Below, piece by piece: positions 46,026-59,240 of a stretch of DNA of 64,000 nucleotides. Origin of the DNA: Strongylocentrotus droebachiensis (taxonomy: Eukaryota; Echinodermata; Echinoidea; Camarodonta; Strongylocentrotidae); contig JAVYIG010000871.1 in the NCBI GenBank assembly GCA_035222895.1, positions 248,001 to 312,000 on the forward strand, written 5' to 3'. Position numbers and translations under genes: made by a program. The notes under the pieces are model-generated. The model saw nothing but the letters and a program-made list of their open reading frames with translations, was not told where the DNA came from and searched no databases. Position 1 is the first letter of the stretch. Each line of letters starts with the position of its first letter.

Positions 46026-47280
46026 ACAATCAAAATCAATTAGTATGTACTGGCCTATATCATGTATATCTTTATTTTATCGTTAACGATATATATCTGT
46101 ATCAATGTCATGAATATAAAAAAGTCGCTTAAACGTTAAAAACCTCAACCAAGATCAATTGTAATAGTCTTTTCTTCACCTATTGAAGTGTGCGAATATT
46201 ATAATGACGTATCACAATACAATAGGTGATCGAAATTGCACTTGAGACTTGAATGAGGTGATTACTCGAAAGTCGTTGCTTATATTTAACTATATATAAA
46301 TATATATATATATATATAGGCCTATATTTAGTATTTTTATATCTAGGAATCCTCCCTGGGCCTATTCAAATGTTCGATTTATGGTGATATTATTCACACG
46401 TTTCTGTAAAGTATACGTGGAAAATTCGATTTATTGAACCTTACAGCCAGTAGCGATACATGTAAAGGAAAATGAATCAAAATTATTTCCATAGCGGCTT
46501 CGCATCTATTCTCATCCACGGCGTGGCTCGATCTCCCTCAGGGGGCCCAACAATCATCTATCAGAAATGGTAACTGGTTTCTCTTCCAATTTGGGAGATC
46601 TCGTGGGTATTTGGGAAATCTCTGATTGCTCGTAGCTAATTTCCTCTGGATCCATCTGCCCTCGAACCGATGATCAATTCACGCGGAAATGTTTCATTTC
46701 GGAGAGGGATTTCTTTTTCTCGGGGTCTCGTTAGCTCGGCATCTTCGGGCGCTACTTCCGCGCGGGCGGCGTTTGTCTTTTATAACGAGCGCGTCATTGT
46801 CGTCCACGGCTAAACCCACAAGACATACGTCATCATTGTCAACCCCTTTCGCTACAGTAGGTTGTAAAGGAGAAATGGGGAAGGAAAGAAATACTGTTGG
46901 AGATAAAGAAGAAAGGAGAGAAAGGGTTAAGGAATGAGATGTACGTGAATAAACTAGAATCACGAGTAAGGAAATTAGTCGGCACATCAGAGGTAAAGAA
47001 AAATAGAGCTGCAGTCAGTCTCGATGCCATAGTCACAATGTCCACTACACATACACTGAATCATTTTGTTTAGTTACCCTTAGCGGCAAGGATCCTGACT
47101 TCTCATAATCCTATGGCTATGAAATAAATATTAGCAAAATCAGAACCAGGAGGATGGTTACTTCACGTGAGTTGACACCCTTCCGGCACGTTACAAAATG
47201 TAGGTTAATTGATTTCGATATAGAATGTACGGCAGGTGAGTAATAAGATGAGGGTAGCTGAATAATAAGCTGAAAGGGAT
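46026..47280. other. intergenic, no gene seen
   Basis: A (TA)n run at about 46287-46318. The GC-richer stretch at 46690-46850 has short frames on both strands without domains. Confidence 0.45.
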
Positions 47281-47431
47281 CAGGGACCTGTTTCATAAAC
47301 TTGTTATCAATAACAAATGCTAAACTTCTATGATAAATTTGATGTTAGCCGATCATATGCTACGATTCCAGTAGCTTATAACAGTAATTGTATTTTGTCA
47401 TTAATAACAAGTTTTATGAAACAGGGCCCTG
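47281..47431. mobile_element. GGGCCC-end MITE, copy 2
   Basis: CAGGGACCTGTTTCATAAAC at the left pairs with GTTTTATGAAACAGGGCCCTG at the right; TTGTTATNAATNACAA continues the arms. 151 bp, no coding sequence. Confidence 0.8.
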
Positions 47432-48300
47432 GATTTCGGGCCAGTATTCCGTCAAAATGTACATAACACGCGGTCACATACATAATATTAATGGGTCTTA
47501 CGCGAGTTCTGAATTTTAGGAAATGTACACTGTTGGTCATAAAGATGGAATAATTATTTTTATCCTAATTTATGGAATGATTTTGACAATGATTTATTCC
47601 TATAAGATATAAATAATAGTATACATTCTCAGATGTTATTGACAAATAATTTGCGAGTGTTTGTTTTGCGTGACTGTTAAAGCATTATGTGTGCTACTAT
47701 GCTAATCAACTAGGGGACCTACGTCCTTAAGTCTTAACTAGCAGTAATGATGATTAATGCCTCGCAAAAAGGCACTTATAGCTGATCGACACGGTTTTTA
47801 TTCTGGGGCAAATACAAATATCTCTGGTCAGATTCTTTCGAAATTAAAATTCTATTTCATGGAGCAAGGATTACCTTTTAAAAGAAATACAAAAAATATA
47901 GAAGAAGAACACACAGAGAAAATCTAGACCACAAACTCTCTATGACCTTTCGGCGCATAGGCCAATGATTATATTAGTGACGGTGTTAAAGTGATAGTGG
48001 TGCTCCGTATAATGATCAACAGGTCATTAATCTATCGTTATTACATTTTAGTTTCCGTTGTCATTTTATATACTTTATTTATTATTACCATTATTATGAT
48101 TATTATGATTATTTTGTATATTTTGTAATTGTGTATATCTGACATGATTATCTGTATAGTCTGTTTCGAGAAGAATAAAAAAGGCATGGAATATTATATT
48201 ACCACAACGATGTTTCGCTGAAGGCGTAACAGCGGAAATGAACGTTTAATACGAATATTTGCTTTCAAGACCTGAAATAGCGATCCATCTCCCTCTATTC
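47432..48300. other. intergenic, no gene seen
   Basis: Includes an ATTATT-rich stretch and an AATAAAAAAGG tail-like end at about 48080-48185, possibly a retroposon remnant. Confidence 0.4.
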
Positions 48301-48309
48301 TTCTCACTT

Positions 48310-48410
48310 ATACACACACGCACTCACACACACGCACACACACACACACACACACGCACACACACACGCTCACACACACGCAAACTCACGCACACCCACA
48401 CATACCGTCT
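48310..48410. repeat. (CA)n microsatellite
   Basis: CA repeats with interspersed CG and CT units. The His/Thr frame through it is an artefact. Confidence 0.95.
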
Positions 48411-48865
48411 ATTGTCTTGTTTGTTTCAATATTTATTGTTTGCCTGTCCCTCATGGTGTGCACAAACTGCGCGCTTTGTCATCTAGACCGCACATCAGTT
48501 CCCAAAGAAGCCTTTTCTTTTTCATTGATACCCTTCTATATTTCGGATGTAATCATTCCATCTATCGCATTGTCATTTCCTGTATCGCTCATGTAAATTT
48601 ACACCATCCTTGTCAAGAGGTGGCGCCACAAATGGGAATGAAACCGTCAACTTCCCCGAACTAATTATGGGCAAGTTAATATTGAATTTCTCCGATGCGT
48701 TACACAATCTGTTTTCTTATAAAGATATTGGTTTACAAGTATGGGTTGAAAATCCTTTTTGTTATTTACAATCCACTTGTTATTCGAAGCTATTGAACAA
48801 TTCTTTATTTTTTGTTCTAAGCGTAAATCTAATGAATTTCTATAGGGGGATGCGAAGTCACCTTT

Positions 48866-49206
48866 AAAGGGATCCAGTAACTTTGTCTCGGATTCTGAAA
48901 CAAATCCTTGATTTAGCTCATGCTGCAATGATTATTATACACCTTTAGGTCAGTCAAGAACAGCCGATCGCCCGTCTGATTATCAAGATATTTATAATTG
49001 GAATTACAAATTTTCAATTACACTACAGTCTATTGGGGAAAACGAGTATGGTAAAACCGGTCACTCAAAGATTTTTACTTTTTTGAGGCACTTCTTGATC
49101 ATTTTGAAGCGCAAGTTTTGTAGGGCTTCAATATTACACCATATCACAGACACTTATAAAACGTGGGGCCGTGCATCTCAGATTTAACATTTTAAACGAT
49201 CCCTTT
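48866..49206 (+). mobile_element. MITE family M, copy 3
   Basis: Ends TTTAAAGGGATC and GATCCCTTTAA are inverted. The interior matches copy 1 at 18461-18820 (GCCGATCGCC, GTCTATTGGGGAAAA, GGTCACTCAAAGATTTTTAC, TGATCATTTTGAAGCGCAA, TATCACAGACACT). It looks like a complete short form of about 340 bp. Confidence 0.8.
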
Positions 49207-49681
49207 AAGTTGTGTGCACGTAGTGCGTGTGTTTGTGTGGGGGAGGGGGTACGGGCACAACATTGTTTTCACACACGCATAATTGCACATACGTAATTGC
49301 GCCTCTGCTATTTGTATTTTTGTCCTCACGTTTGCATTCATTTTTCACAAACGTCTTCAGTCATTCATTACTCACGGATCAAATACAATTGATCTTCTTG
49401 TCCGCGGCCAATACTAGGAAGAATTGACCGAATTTAATCATTAACGGGTCACGTCTTCCGTACGGAATGATTCGGGACTGGCTGCCATGTTTTCCGTATC
49501 ATCTGCATGTTTTTGTCTAGCATAAGCCGCTTATGACACATATTTTGTATACTGTCTACTAACGAATGATTCGGATTCCATGCCTTTCTTCTCGCTTTTT
49601 AAATAATGTGTGAGCGTTATCATTGTTATTATGCAAGTGTTGAAGAACATCAGAGAAAAAAATGTTAAATATGGCATGTAA
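49207..49681. other. intergenic, no gene seen
   Basis: A short GT/G-rich patch at 49213-49255. No gene. Confidence 0.45.
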
Positions 49682-50351
49682 AGGCCCGGTCCCACTGCAC
49701 TTACGGATGCAAAGAGGATGTAAAACGTAAAAAAATCTTGCCATCCGTTGGGAAACGCTATGCATCCGTTGTGTACTCATTGCATACGTGTTTCATACGC
49801 TCTATCCATCGAGCATCCGTCCACTGTGATTTCATCCGCGCAAAAAGTTTTGAGCTGCACAAAACTTTTAGAACGGATGAACTTCCGCCGTGTACGATGT
49901 AAATCCGCGACAAATACGAGCAACAAACGTTCTATGTCCGTTATCATCCGTTAAACGTCCGCTGTATCCTCTCTGCATCCTCTGGGCACCCTCCCAACTC
50001 ACATCCGCTGCAGCTGAAAACGGAAAGAGGGAGGAAAGATAAGGTACATGGAACGTCTATACATCGTTAGTAGCACGGAAATAGAAAGGATGTAAGCGTA
50101 TGCATCACGTATATAAAGTATTTAAAGCTGTCATCCACTTCCATCCGCTTTCATTCGCTAGGCTTCCGATGAACATCCGTTTAACATCCCCGCTACATAC
50201 TACCCACGTCCGTTATTTTCCGTTCTGTTTTCGCAAATTTTGTCCATTTCTGGAGCGGATGAAAACGGAAGGAGCCACACCCGAAATTTTGCTCGTCCGC
50301 TGTGTCCGTTATGCATACGTTTTGTGTCCATTGGCCAGTGGGACCGGGCCA
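49682..50351. mobile_element. TAA-flanked TIR element with CATCCGT-word interior (670 bp)
   Basis: Left end AGGCCCGGTCCCACTG and right end CAGTGGGACCGGGCCA are inverted. TAA lies outside both (49679-49681 and 50352-50354). The whole interior is built of variants of CATCCGTT/CATACGTT and their complement ACGGATG, in irregular order and both orientations. This pattern matches the organisation, but not the sequence, of the element at 13363-13839. No transposase. Confidence 0.8.
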
Positions 50352-50571
50352 TAACAACATAAAGATCAGGACGGATTTTGTTTTATGCCACATGTTCGTG
50401 TAGCCCCATGTAAATCTGTTTGTGTACATTGCTTGTAAATTCACTAAGACTGTGCCAAATTTCTTATCATTTTTATTATTAAAGAACTTTGCAGTACAAT
50501 ACTTAGCGGCTAGATGATCAACCTTTTCTGATCGATATCACACTGTTTCTTTAACAATGCATTTGCCTGAG

Positions 50572-50572
<1 letters not shown>

Positions 50573-50605
<33 letters not shown>

Positions 50606-50645
50606 TCTCACTCTCTCTCTTTCTTTCTCTCTCTCTCTCTCTGTC
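50573..50645. repeat. (CT)n microsatellite
   Basis: CT dinucleotides with a few TTA and TTT interruptions. Confidence 0.95.
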
Positions 50646-51280
50646 TCTCATTCGTTGTCCGTCTCCTGTTTTTCTAGCTCTTAAAATTTCTGTCACCGCG
50701 TCTATCGATTTTCGTCAACATTACTGCTTATCTTTCTCTGCCTCTATCTTCCCTTTCTCGAGAGATCCTTCTCCTTTATCATTCACGATATCTTTACGTC
50801 GAGCCCCTCCCCCCACAAACACACATACACACTCACACTTACAGTAAGTATCTCTCGGTAGTAACATCTTGCCCTGTAACCTTTATTCGAATATCTGAAA
50901 ATAATTTCTTTAGATGCATGTGTATTGATTGTAGATTCTGCAATCATTCCATAATACAATACGCCTTAGATATTAGATTTCGCATGTCTATATGTGTTTT
51001 ATAAATTTAAGACTGATATCATTTGATTACAGTTAAATGTTGCATTTGTGTTTTCTACATTACACCAATATGTTTTCAAATTTCTTAATAATTGCAACTG
51101 AATAGAAAATTGAAACCTTTATCAGAACCAATTTTGGGCGCCAAATGTCCATTGTCCAATATTGCGACATAAAATAGCCTCAACGAGTAAAGTTACTGGC
51201 CATGAAGTACGTTTCACATTTTCAGTTGGCGCCTAAGTGGGATAAAAATGAACTTATACCATACAAAGTTCTGGTTCGTA
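50646..51280. other. intergenic, no gene seen
   Basis: No recognisable feature. Confidence 0.4.
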
Positions 51281-51284
51281 CCTA

Positions 51285-52050
51285 TTCATATTCCGTGCAC
51301 ATCCGTGCATATTGGTTCTTCTCCGTCCATCATTCATCATCGCTTTATTTCTGTTTTCATCTACGTTCAGCTCCGCTTATCCATGTCATCTGCGCTCCGT
51401 TACTTTCCGTTCATCTCCATTCATTTCCGTTCATCTGCGCTCACCTTCGCTCTCATCCATGTCATCTGCGCTCCGTTCCTTTCCGTTCATCTCCGTTCTT
51501 TTCCGTTCATCTTCGTGCAACTCCGTGCATCTCCGTGCATCTGCGTTCATCTTCGCTCTCATCATCCATGATTAACAATCCATTCCTTTCCGTTCATCTC
51601 CGGTCATCTCCGTTCATCTGCGCTCACCGTCGATCATCTCCGTCTACCTATGTTCATCTGCGCTACGTTCCTTTCTGTTCATCTCCGTTCAGCTCCGTTC
51701 ATTACCGTTCATCTCCGTGTATCTGCGCTCACCTTCGCTCTCATCCATGTCAACTGAAATCCGTTCCTTTCCGTTCATCTCCGTTCATCTGCGCTCACCG
51801 TCGCTCAACTCCGTCTACATTTGTTCATCTGCGGTCCGTCCCTTTCCGGTCATCTCGTTTCCTGTCCATTCATCTCCGGTCATCTCCGTTCATTCGTGCT
51901 CACCTTCGATCATCTCCGTCTACCTTTGTTCATCTGCTGACCGTTCCTTTTCGTTCATCCCCGTTCTTTTCCGGTCATCTCCGGCCATCTCCATTCGTCT
52001 GCGCCTAACGTCGCTCATCTCCGTTCACCTTCGTTCATCTCACTACACAG
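51285..52050. repeat. degenerate minisatellite of 11-bp words (TCCGTTCATCT)
   Basis: About 770 bp of TCCGTTCATCT-like words and relatives (TGCGCTCACC, CCTTTCCGTTCA), in places organised into longer repeating blocks, all in one orientation. Because 11 is not a multiple of 3 and the word has no stops, all three plus frames stay open for long distances (268, 123 and 107 codons), giving an 11-residue peptide period. I treat the frames as by-products. The block may be the interior of an element like those at 49.7 or 54.6 kb. Confidence 0.85.
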
Positions 52051-52329
52051 GAGCACGTCTATGTTACACGGGGATGACATGGGGATAGGCAATCGAAAAC
52101 AAAGAGATTGATTAAAGTAGGTCTATCGATCGGATTACTTACGCTATCGGATGTTGACGACTGTCGTCTGTCTGAATGTGATGTTCGTATTCCATTGTTA
52201 TACATGTACAAGCACATGACACGTGCATTGTGCATATATGCAGATGTTGGATGTCCACGGCAATCTTTGATTTGAATGTGCTGCTGCACATATGAATTAA
52301 ACATGCAGGTCCTTTGTAATGCCAAAAGG
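52051..52329. other. intergenic, no gene seen
   Basis: No recognisable feature. Confidence 0.4.
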
Positions 52330-52545
52330 CTCATGCAGCCATATGCGTGATATCAGCGTCTGTGATATGGTGTAATATTCAAGCCCTTAAATAAAAATCG
52401 CGCTTCAAAATGATCATGAAGTGCCTCTAAAAAAAAAAAAATCTTTGGGTGACTGGTTTTACCATACTCATTTTCCCCGGCCCAATAGACTTTAGTGTTA
52501 TAAGAAATTCGAATTCCAATCACGAATAATCAGTCATGCGATCGG
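52330..52545 (-). mobile_element. MITE family M, copy 4 (truncated)
   Basis: Carries GTCTGTGATATGGTGTAATATT, CAAAATGATCATGAAGTG, TTTGGGTGACTGGTTTTACC and CCCAATAGAC in the orientation opposite to copies 1 and 3. Neither terminal repeat is intact. Confidence 0.65.
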
Positions 52546-53576
52546 CGAGTAGTCCTGAAAAGGATGGTTGGGTAGCGGGCGAGGAGATCTAAGAAAAAAG
52601 GAGACATTGTTATTCTTTCGTTTCTCGTCATGAGAAAACTACTTCAAAAATTGGTTAGAGGGGAAGAAGAATGTTCTTCTTCATTTTTAGTGACCAGCTC
52701 TGTCCATTTAAACTGAGATAAATGTGAGAACAGCAAGGAGAGAAAGGTAAACGAACTCTGAGAGCTTGTTCTGGCATTATACTTGTAAACGAAACACGAG
52801 CACTAAAATGACACAGTTGCCTCGCATTTATACACAGGAGATTTCAGACGTGTAAACATTTTTATAGCAGTGGAGTGCCCGTAGCCTCGCTCCTAATCAA
52901 AGTGCTATTAGTAGGTATAAAGGAGAATAATAAAGGCTGAGGTTTAAATTTATAGCACACAGAATGCCAGTGACGATACCAAGGCTGAGACATCTTCAAA
53001 ATGATTTAGGACGATCGTTTTAATATCAGAGAAACGGACGACAGTTTTCACGCTTAAACCGTCACGACAGTATACATGCAATGGTTGAATACGTTTTGGA
53101 AATGTGAAATTGTTTAACCATCTGTAAATAAATGTTCTTCCTCAGCGCGCCTTGTGACTGTAAATTTACTATCTCTCTATCACAATCTTTCTCTCCCTCT
53201 CTTTATATCTCTATCCTTTCTCTCACGATCTTTTCTTATATTTTCTTTTGCGCAAAGGTGCATTTATTTCGTTATGGCTTGTAGTTGTACCGCTGAAGTT
53301 ACATCTTTTAAAATCTATATCCCTCTCACCTCCTCGTTCTTTCTTTCCTCTCTTTCCTCTGTTGGTACTATTGTGTGTATTGTGTGTTTAGAATGTGGTC
53401 GGTGCGCGCGGGAGTGTGTGGGTATGTGTGGGTGTCGATCAATAAAGTCAAAGCATGACAAGCATCTTTTCAAATTCTACATGAAATTGTGGTGTACGCG
53501 TAAAATATACGTGTAAAAGTCCAGAACAATAAAATATTAATTAACAGGGCCAAGCTCATTCGCTTTTACAGCTATA
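52546..53576. other. intergenic, no gene seen
   Basis: A CT-rich patch near 53170-53230. The 120-codon frame at 53154-53516 has no recognisable domain. Confidence 0.4.
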
Positions 53577-54168
53577 TAGTGCGTCCCAGAAAAAACGAAT
53601 CCGAGAATTATCGATGTTTTATTATAACTTAATCACATTTATAATTACTAAATGACACATATTTGGAAAGCTCAGATCCTCCTCTCTCATGTGATGCAAC
53701 TCATAATGATGCATATTTCACGCATGAGTGATTAAAATGAATTTGAAGAGAGAAACTAAAAGTCATTTGGCGGACGGTATCTGAATTTCAAGGAGTAAAT
53801 CACATTTCTAGAAAGTTGAGGTTTTGCCTTTTCATATGACACCTCAATCAGGAAAATTGAGCAAGGAATGACAAAGTTCTGTTTGTTTAAAGTAGTGCTT
53901 GCATTTCCATAATTTTATCAAACGAATTCGTTTTCACTTGGTGCCTGCCGTAGCCATAAACAGAGTTGACAACAGACTTAACTCCGTTTCGTTGACAATA
54001 AGCCTTGCATGAAGTCTTTCGCTTACGGCTGATTGTCAACGAAATGGATGAAATGAAAGAGGAGGATCTAAGCTTTCCAAATATGTGTCATTTAGTAATT
54101 ATAAATGTGACTAAGTTATGATAAAACATCGCTAATTCTCGGTTTCGTTTTTTCTGGTATACGCACTG
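53577..54168. mobile_element. Tc1/mariner-like foldback MITE, shorter copy (592 bp)
   Basis: A relative of 224-1103, with end TAGTGCGTCCCAG on the left and ACGCACTG on the right and TA outside (53575-53576 and 54169-54170). The left arm and central palindrome are retained. Most of the inner right arm is missing, with the sequence passing straight from the central stem (GATTGTCAACGAAATGG) to the outer right arm (GAAAGAGGAGGATCTAAGC). Confidence 0.85.
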
Positions 54169-54170
54169 TA

Positions 54171-54568
54171 TATATAAATGCATGCAACTCATTTGCAAGC
54201 GTGAAGCATATTATTTGACGGGATATACTTGACTAAGCGGTTAATTTGTATTGTTTATAGAGTTGCATATACCCACTATGAACAGTTCTGATTTATGTTC
54301 CCAGATTCGCAAACATTTATAATTCACTTTAAACTTAAAGCTTTCTCCCATGCCCCCGATCTGTCAACTCGTCATCTCCCACGCGAATGCACATGCCTTC
54401 ACTGAAAGGACCGCATACACTTCCCTCGGTTTTTGCGGTACCCTGTTACACTTTGTGGGGTTTGATTGGTCCTTGGTACAGGTTAAAAAAGCCTTTTCCA
54501 AGGTCAGACACATTAACATGATTGTTGAAAAAGGGGAGCAACCGTCTCAAAATTGAGTGCTCTACTTA
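54171..54568. other. intergenic, no gene seen
   Basis: No recognisable feature. Confidence 0.4.
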
Positions 54569-54909
54569 GGTATGTCCTCATCAGCTCGAGATTTCCCATA
54601 AGCCCGCTATTTCTGATTTGGGAAATAAGCCCAAAGTTACAAATCGCGTCCTCATCAGCTCGAGACTGGACCTCGAAACTCGAGCTCGGGAAATTAGCTC
54701 GAGATATTTTGCTCATTGTTTGTGCATAGTGCGAGTCTTCTGGCTGGTGAAGAGGAACCGGACAAATAGCGGGATAGTTTGCAAACTAGCCCAAGATATC
54801 TTGCCGCTTATTGTAATTGCGACCTGATGAAGACGCAAATTACCTGGATAATTGGCAATTGGGATAGTTAAAATTGTTATTTGGCAATCTCGAGCTGATG
54901 AGGACAGGC
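54569..54909. mobile_element. foldback element with TCATCAGCTCGAG words (about 340 bp)
   Basis: GTCCTCATCAGCTCGAGAT near the left end is the reverse complement of ATCTCGAGCTGATGAGGAC near the right end. The same phrase recurs internally at about 54650-54668, and CTCGAG/CTCGA-containing words are spread through the interior. TTA precedes the left end, but the right flank is TTC, so a TWA duplication is only partly preserved. Confidence 0.65.
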
Positions 54910-57900
54910 TTCTTGTGAAGGGTGCTTCTTGTGAAGGATGCTTGAGGGGAACCCGATCAAATTATCAGTAGCGTACTACCCAATTTCGCCTACACGGTGA
55001 CACGGGTAATTCAGTCAATTAAATATAAGAGTGAAGAGAAATGACGGAGAATCACATTCTATTTTCCTATGATATTCGTTAAGTAATCGTGATATAATCG
55101 TCTGGTACTCGTAGTAAGCACGTGGTGAAGAAATGCTTTATGTAAAAGTAGACTTAACTATGGCTACGATGACTCAAAGTACATGATAAACATCGTATAT
55201 ATATTCAACGTTGTAAAAGAACGTGTATGGACCTCGCGTATCACTGCTGGACATCTAATTCGAACTGCCCAACTTCTAAATAATTAATATGGCAAAGACT
55301 GAATTTCCTTAAACATATGACATCGCATCAAATCGTGTTGACCTCTTGCTGAATTATTAGTAAGGATGGTGTGAAAATGCCCACTGCTGATAAACCTTTC
55401 ATTTTTCGTAACTACGATCACTTAGAATACGCTATGTCCTATATCAATCATGTCGCAAAAGACTCTAGGCGCCTGGCATATCAAAAATCGACGAGAAGAA
55501 CGGAATCTATTGACTGAGTTACACTTGACCACTACTTATCCTATCAAGGATCAATTATTGTCGGGCTTTGATGGAACGTGTTCTCCTGCATCCTCAACAG
55601 CCCGGATCTTTCCGGAAGCGGGGTCAAACGAAACACAAATGTTGAAACCAAATAGAGGGGAGGGAGGGGGTATTGTTTTAATTGATCTTTAAACGTTGGA
55701 TGCAGGTTTGATTAACTTTTAGTTTGTGAGGAGTAGTAATAAATGTAATAAGCATCACTAGAAACCCAATGTGTGCATTTTAGTAAAGTGTCCGAAGCTA
55801 ACTGGAGTAAAATAATAGGGGGACTAAAGGAAATGTAAGGCGCCAATTCCACTTGAAATAAAATGCTCAAGGCGCACTTGTGAAACAAAAACAAACAAAG
55901 AGATCACATAAAAGCATGCATCTGCATTATAAACAAAGGAACAGAAGTATTAAGATAGAACATACAAACCTAACCGGAAAATTGCATGCCGAATTAAACA
56001 GATACTTCAACTGATCTGCTATTACGAATTTCTCTATGGAGAACATTTTACAGCGATCAAAAGACCCCCCCCCCCCACTTAGTATTGAGCTTTGAAAAAG
56101 CAAGAAATCTGGAGATGTGAGATCGTAGACATCCGGACAGAATGTAATGATTAATCAAAGTAATATTTCAAATGAGATAAAAGAATCGAGTCTGGAACAT
56201 AACAAGACAAAAAAGAAACGAGAGTGGATAAAAAGGAGTGACAAAGTGTAAACAATCTAGGATTAAAGCTGACAGGTAATAATGAAGTAACATTAAAAGA
56301 ATATAAGAAGAGAGGGGCTAGGTAAAGAAACAGGGAAAGGGAGAAGAGTGCATTTGTGAAGAATTCACAACATTCACAACTCAGATTCACAACACGTCCT
56401 CCTAGGGTTATTGGCCTGCTAGAATGTCGTACGCCATATGAATTCACCTCCTTCAAAAATCAAATTGTAATCTAGCTGCTGTATTCTTTCCGCCTACGCT
56501 AAAATGAAAATGGCAATTTTTATGAACCTAAAAGCGGGAACATGCAACTTGGGCATATGTTCTTTCATGAATGTTTCAATTCAACATCAAATTTACATAA
56601 TTTGTTAATCTAATGATGGATTGAAATATTACCTCTTTCAGTACTGTTGTACTGAACTCCGTTTTGTATATATTTGTCTAGACTAGTTGAAGAAATCTAT
56701 ACAATGGCCGAGTCTATTAATGTATAAATACATCGAAGTATATTTCGAATGCAATTTAATGATGCAGGTGAGCTCTTTCCATTCGTATTTGAAAATGAAA
56801 AAAGTTCCTTTTAGATATGCCCCGCCCCCCCCCCTTCAGGCTTCAGAATGCATTTATGGTCATCATCAGTGAGGCAGATTTTCACCGTTATCTAACAAAG
56901 GAGCTTGCTGTTTCTATGGGTCCGAGTTTCTTGTCATAGATTATCCCGACTATTTCTTCAAATGCTGATATGTCTTTATCCGATTACCTCACTTTCTGTG
57001 TAATATTATTATATTAGTTTCGTACACGTTATTCATGTGAAAATACTTACAAAGTGTAGTCAAACTTTTGTGAAAAGTGATGATTGGTCATTGAATCCAT
57101 CCAAAGATAAATTAATATACAATTATTTGGAGCTCCTGCAATATGGTAATGAAAAACATTTACAAATATCGTGATATACTCCCGTATCTGTTGTGAGAGT
57201 TTGTGAATAGGTTGTGTTATATTGGAGGTCTCTCACAAATACGACACCATATTGTTGTAATTTTGTTGTGGTACATCAAGGTTCATTGTGAAATGATCGT
57301 GAGATAGTCGTGCTGTTTATGACGAGCAGGCACGTATTTTCCCCCATGAGGTTAGTTATTTCAAAACAATTCGCGCCCAACACTGTACGTCACGAAAAAT
57401 TCACATCCATAACAAAAAAAGGTTCTCAGAAAAGGAACATGAGCGTGCTGAACAGAATCAGCTTAATACAAGCACGATATTTTCATGAAGGGCCACGTTC
57501 TTACTACGAATTACAGAAGCCTCAAATCGTGTAACCGTTTGTGTCTGTGAGATCGTGTAACAGGGCGGTGGGAATAAAATACAAGTTTCTTCCTCGTAGA
57601 CTGTGCCAGTTGATTGACACGTTCCACTTTATGCACAATAATACGATCGCCTGGAGTCTTAAAATCGTTAGTTGTCGTCCTTGTAGGAATCCCAACAGAC
57701 AACGAGAAGAAAATGTGGGCCCTTTAATATAGATGTGTGGTTTGCATACAAAAATCTGACTATATAGTTGGCCTGATTTCATACGGTCAAACGGAGTTCT
57801 TTATTCGAATTCCATCAAGACCTGCGTCCCCTAATGACGTGGACATCGATCGAGGGAAGACGACGCTAGCTGGCTTAATCTTATCGAAACACTAATCGCA

Positions 57901-58565
57901 GCTACGTGTTCAAATCATCGCCTTGCTCTCCATGGAGATCTTTCATTAGCGTCGTGTACGGTAGAAAACACAACTGCATGTGTAACATGCGTTTCCTTAC
58001 AATGCACGTATTTCAAGCAGTTTGATATTCCCAACAAAATGTTTATTTTAATATAAGGCATGAGAGTGTATCCATGTGTCTTTAAAAAGAAACGTGCTTC
58101 GACTGTGTGGCAACGCTTTTGGTTACACTAGAGTTAAAAGTTTATGCCTGGAAATCTATTTTTTAAATAAAGTATGGTGTCAGATGTTGTCACTAGTACC
58201 TTCATTGCTCTATAAAATGTATAATACACATAATGATAATAACAAAGCAGAGCTGGAAAATTATTCTACTTCTACTTATCATCATATTAGTGTGTTAACA
58301 TGGTATACAATGTATATATATACGTAAACACAGTAATAAATCTGTATCACATCTTTAAGAAATAGGATTAAGGTCATGCAAAAATTAACATAATGATGCA
58401 GTTTCAACCAAAATAGATTTAATCTGTAAGACTTGACAATTGATATCGAGTGATGTTTTGCCCATGATTCATTTACATTTTGCAATGCTATTTTATCAAC
58501 TTTGAACTGAGAAAATGTCGTTATTCACAATATAAATTCTTGGTAACCATCGCAAAATCATTCAG
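54910..58565. other. long intergenic stretch, no gene seen
   Basis: Frames up to about 100 codons, none with a recognisable domain. C-runs at about 56066-56076 and 56824-56833. No RNA gene recognised. Confidence 0.4.
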
Positions 58566-58770
58566 GAAATGATATTCAATTCAACTCAATTGGTTTATTC
58601 ATTTCCATAAAAATCACATTACAAAAAACGCATACATTTGCAAAAAGGTACTGTAAATAACATGCAAAATCTTTCACTAAAATATACATAAGTACATTAA
58701 AATATTAAACATAATGGAAAAAGGGAAGTTATAAAAACCCAAATAAATGAGTTTGACAAGATATCTCCCC
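58566..58770 (-). mobile_element. possible LINE 3' end, minus orientation
   Basis: On the minus strand the segment ends with CAATTGAGTTGAATTGAATAT after AATGAATAAACCAATT. A terminal TTGAA-type micro-repeat after an AATAAA-like stretch is common for LINE 3' ends. The body is not recognised. Confidence 0.35.
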
Positions 58771-59236
58771 CCAAATAATTAAAAAAATTGTGATGAACAT
58801 AATAAAGATTTGAAATTACATAAACTTATTTTGCCCCAAATAAAACTCGTAAATTACAGAAACAAACAAAAACCATACAAGCCCTACAAAAACACACATT
58901 TATATAAAGTGGACAAGTATTATCTTACATTGCCAAAGAGTTGTTCTTTTCTTTCGTTTCTACGTTTGTAGCAAAATGTATTTCATTTTCTGTAGGGTCT
59001 GAGTATTTTGATTTGCGATTTTGTGAGATACTGTTCAAAGAATAGCAACGAATACGGACATACTAAAGATTGTTCGTCCTGCACCCATCGGAGAATGATC
59101 AGTGATCCGAAATCAAGCAAAACAAGCGGAAGCTAGTATTGTTCGTGAGAGTGATATTGTACATAGGAGTGACGAAATCATAGATCGAGTAACTGTGATC
59201 ACAAGCTTGTATAATAGGGCAAAGTTCACATCTACT
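58771..59236. other. intergenic, no gene seen
   Basis: AT-rich, no recognisable gene. Confidence 0.4.
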
Positions 59237-59240
59237 ATAG

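Noticed and set aside
48259-48486. His/Thr repeat frame
   Set aside because: Translation of a CA microsatellite.
49682-50351. CRISPR-like array of short repeats
   Set aside because: The words are degenerate, irregularly spaced and in both orientations, and the DNA is eukaryotic; there are no uniform spacers.
51202-52008. 268-codon plus-strand frame rich in Ser/Arg/His/Pro
   Set aside because: It lies in an 11-bp-word array that also keeps the other two frames open; the peptide period is explained by the DNA repeat.
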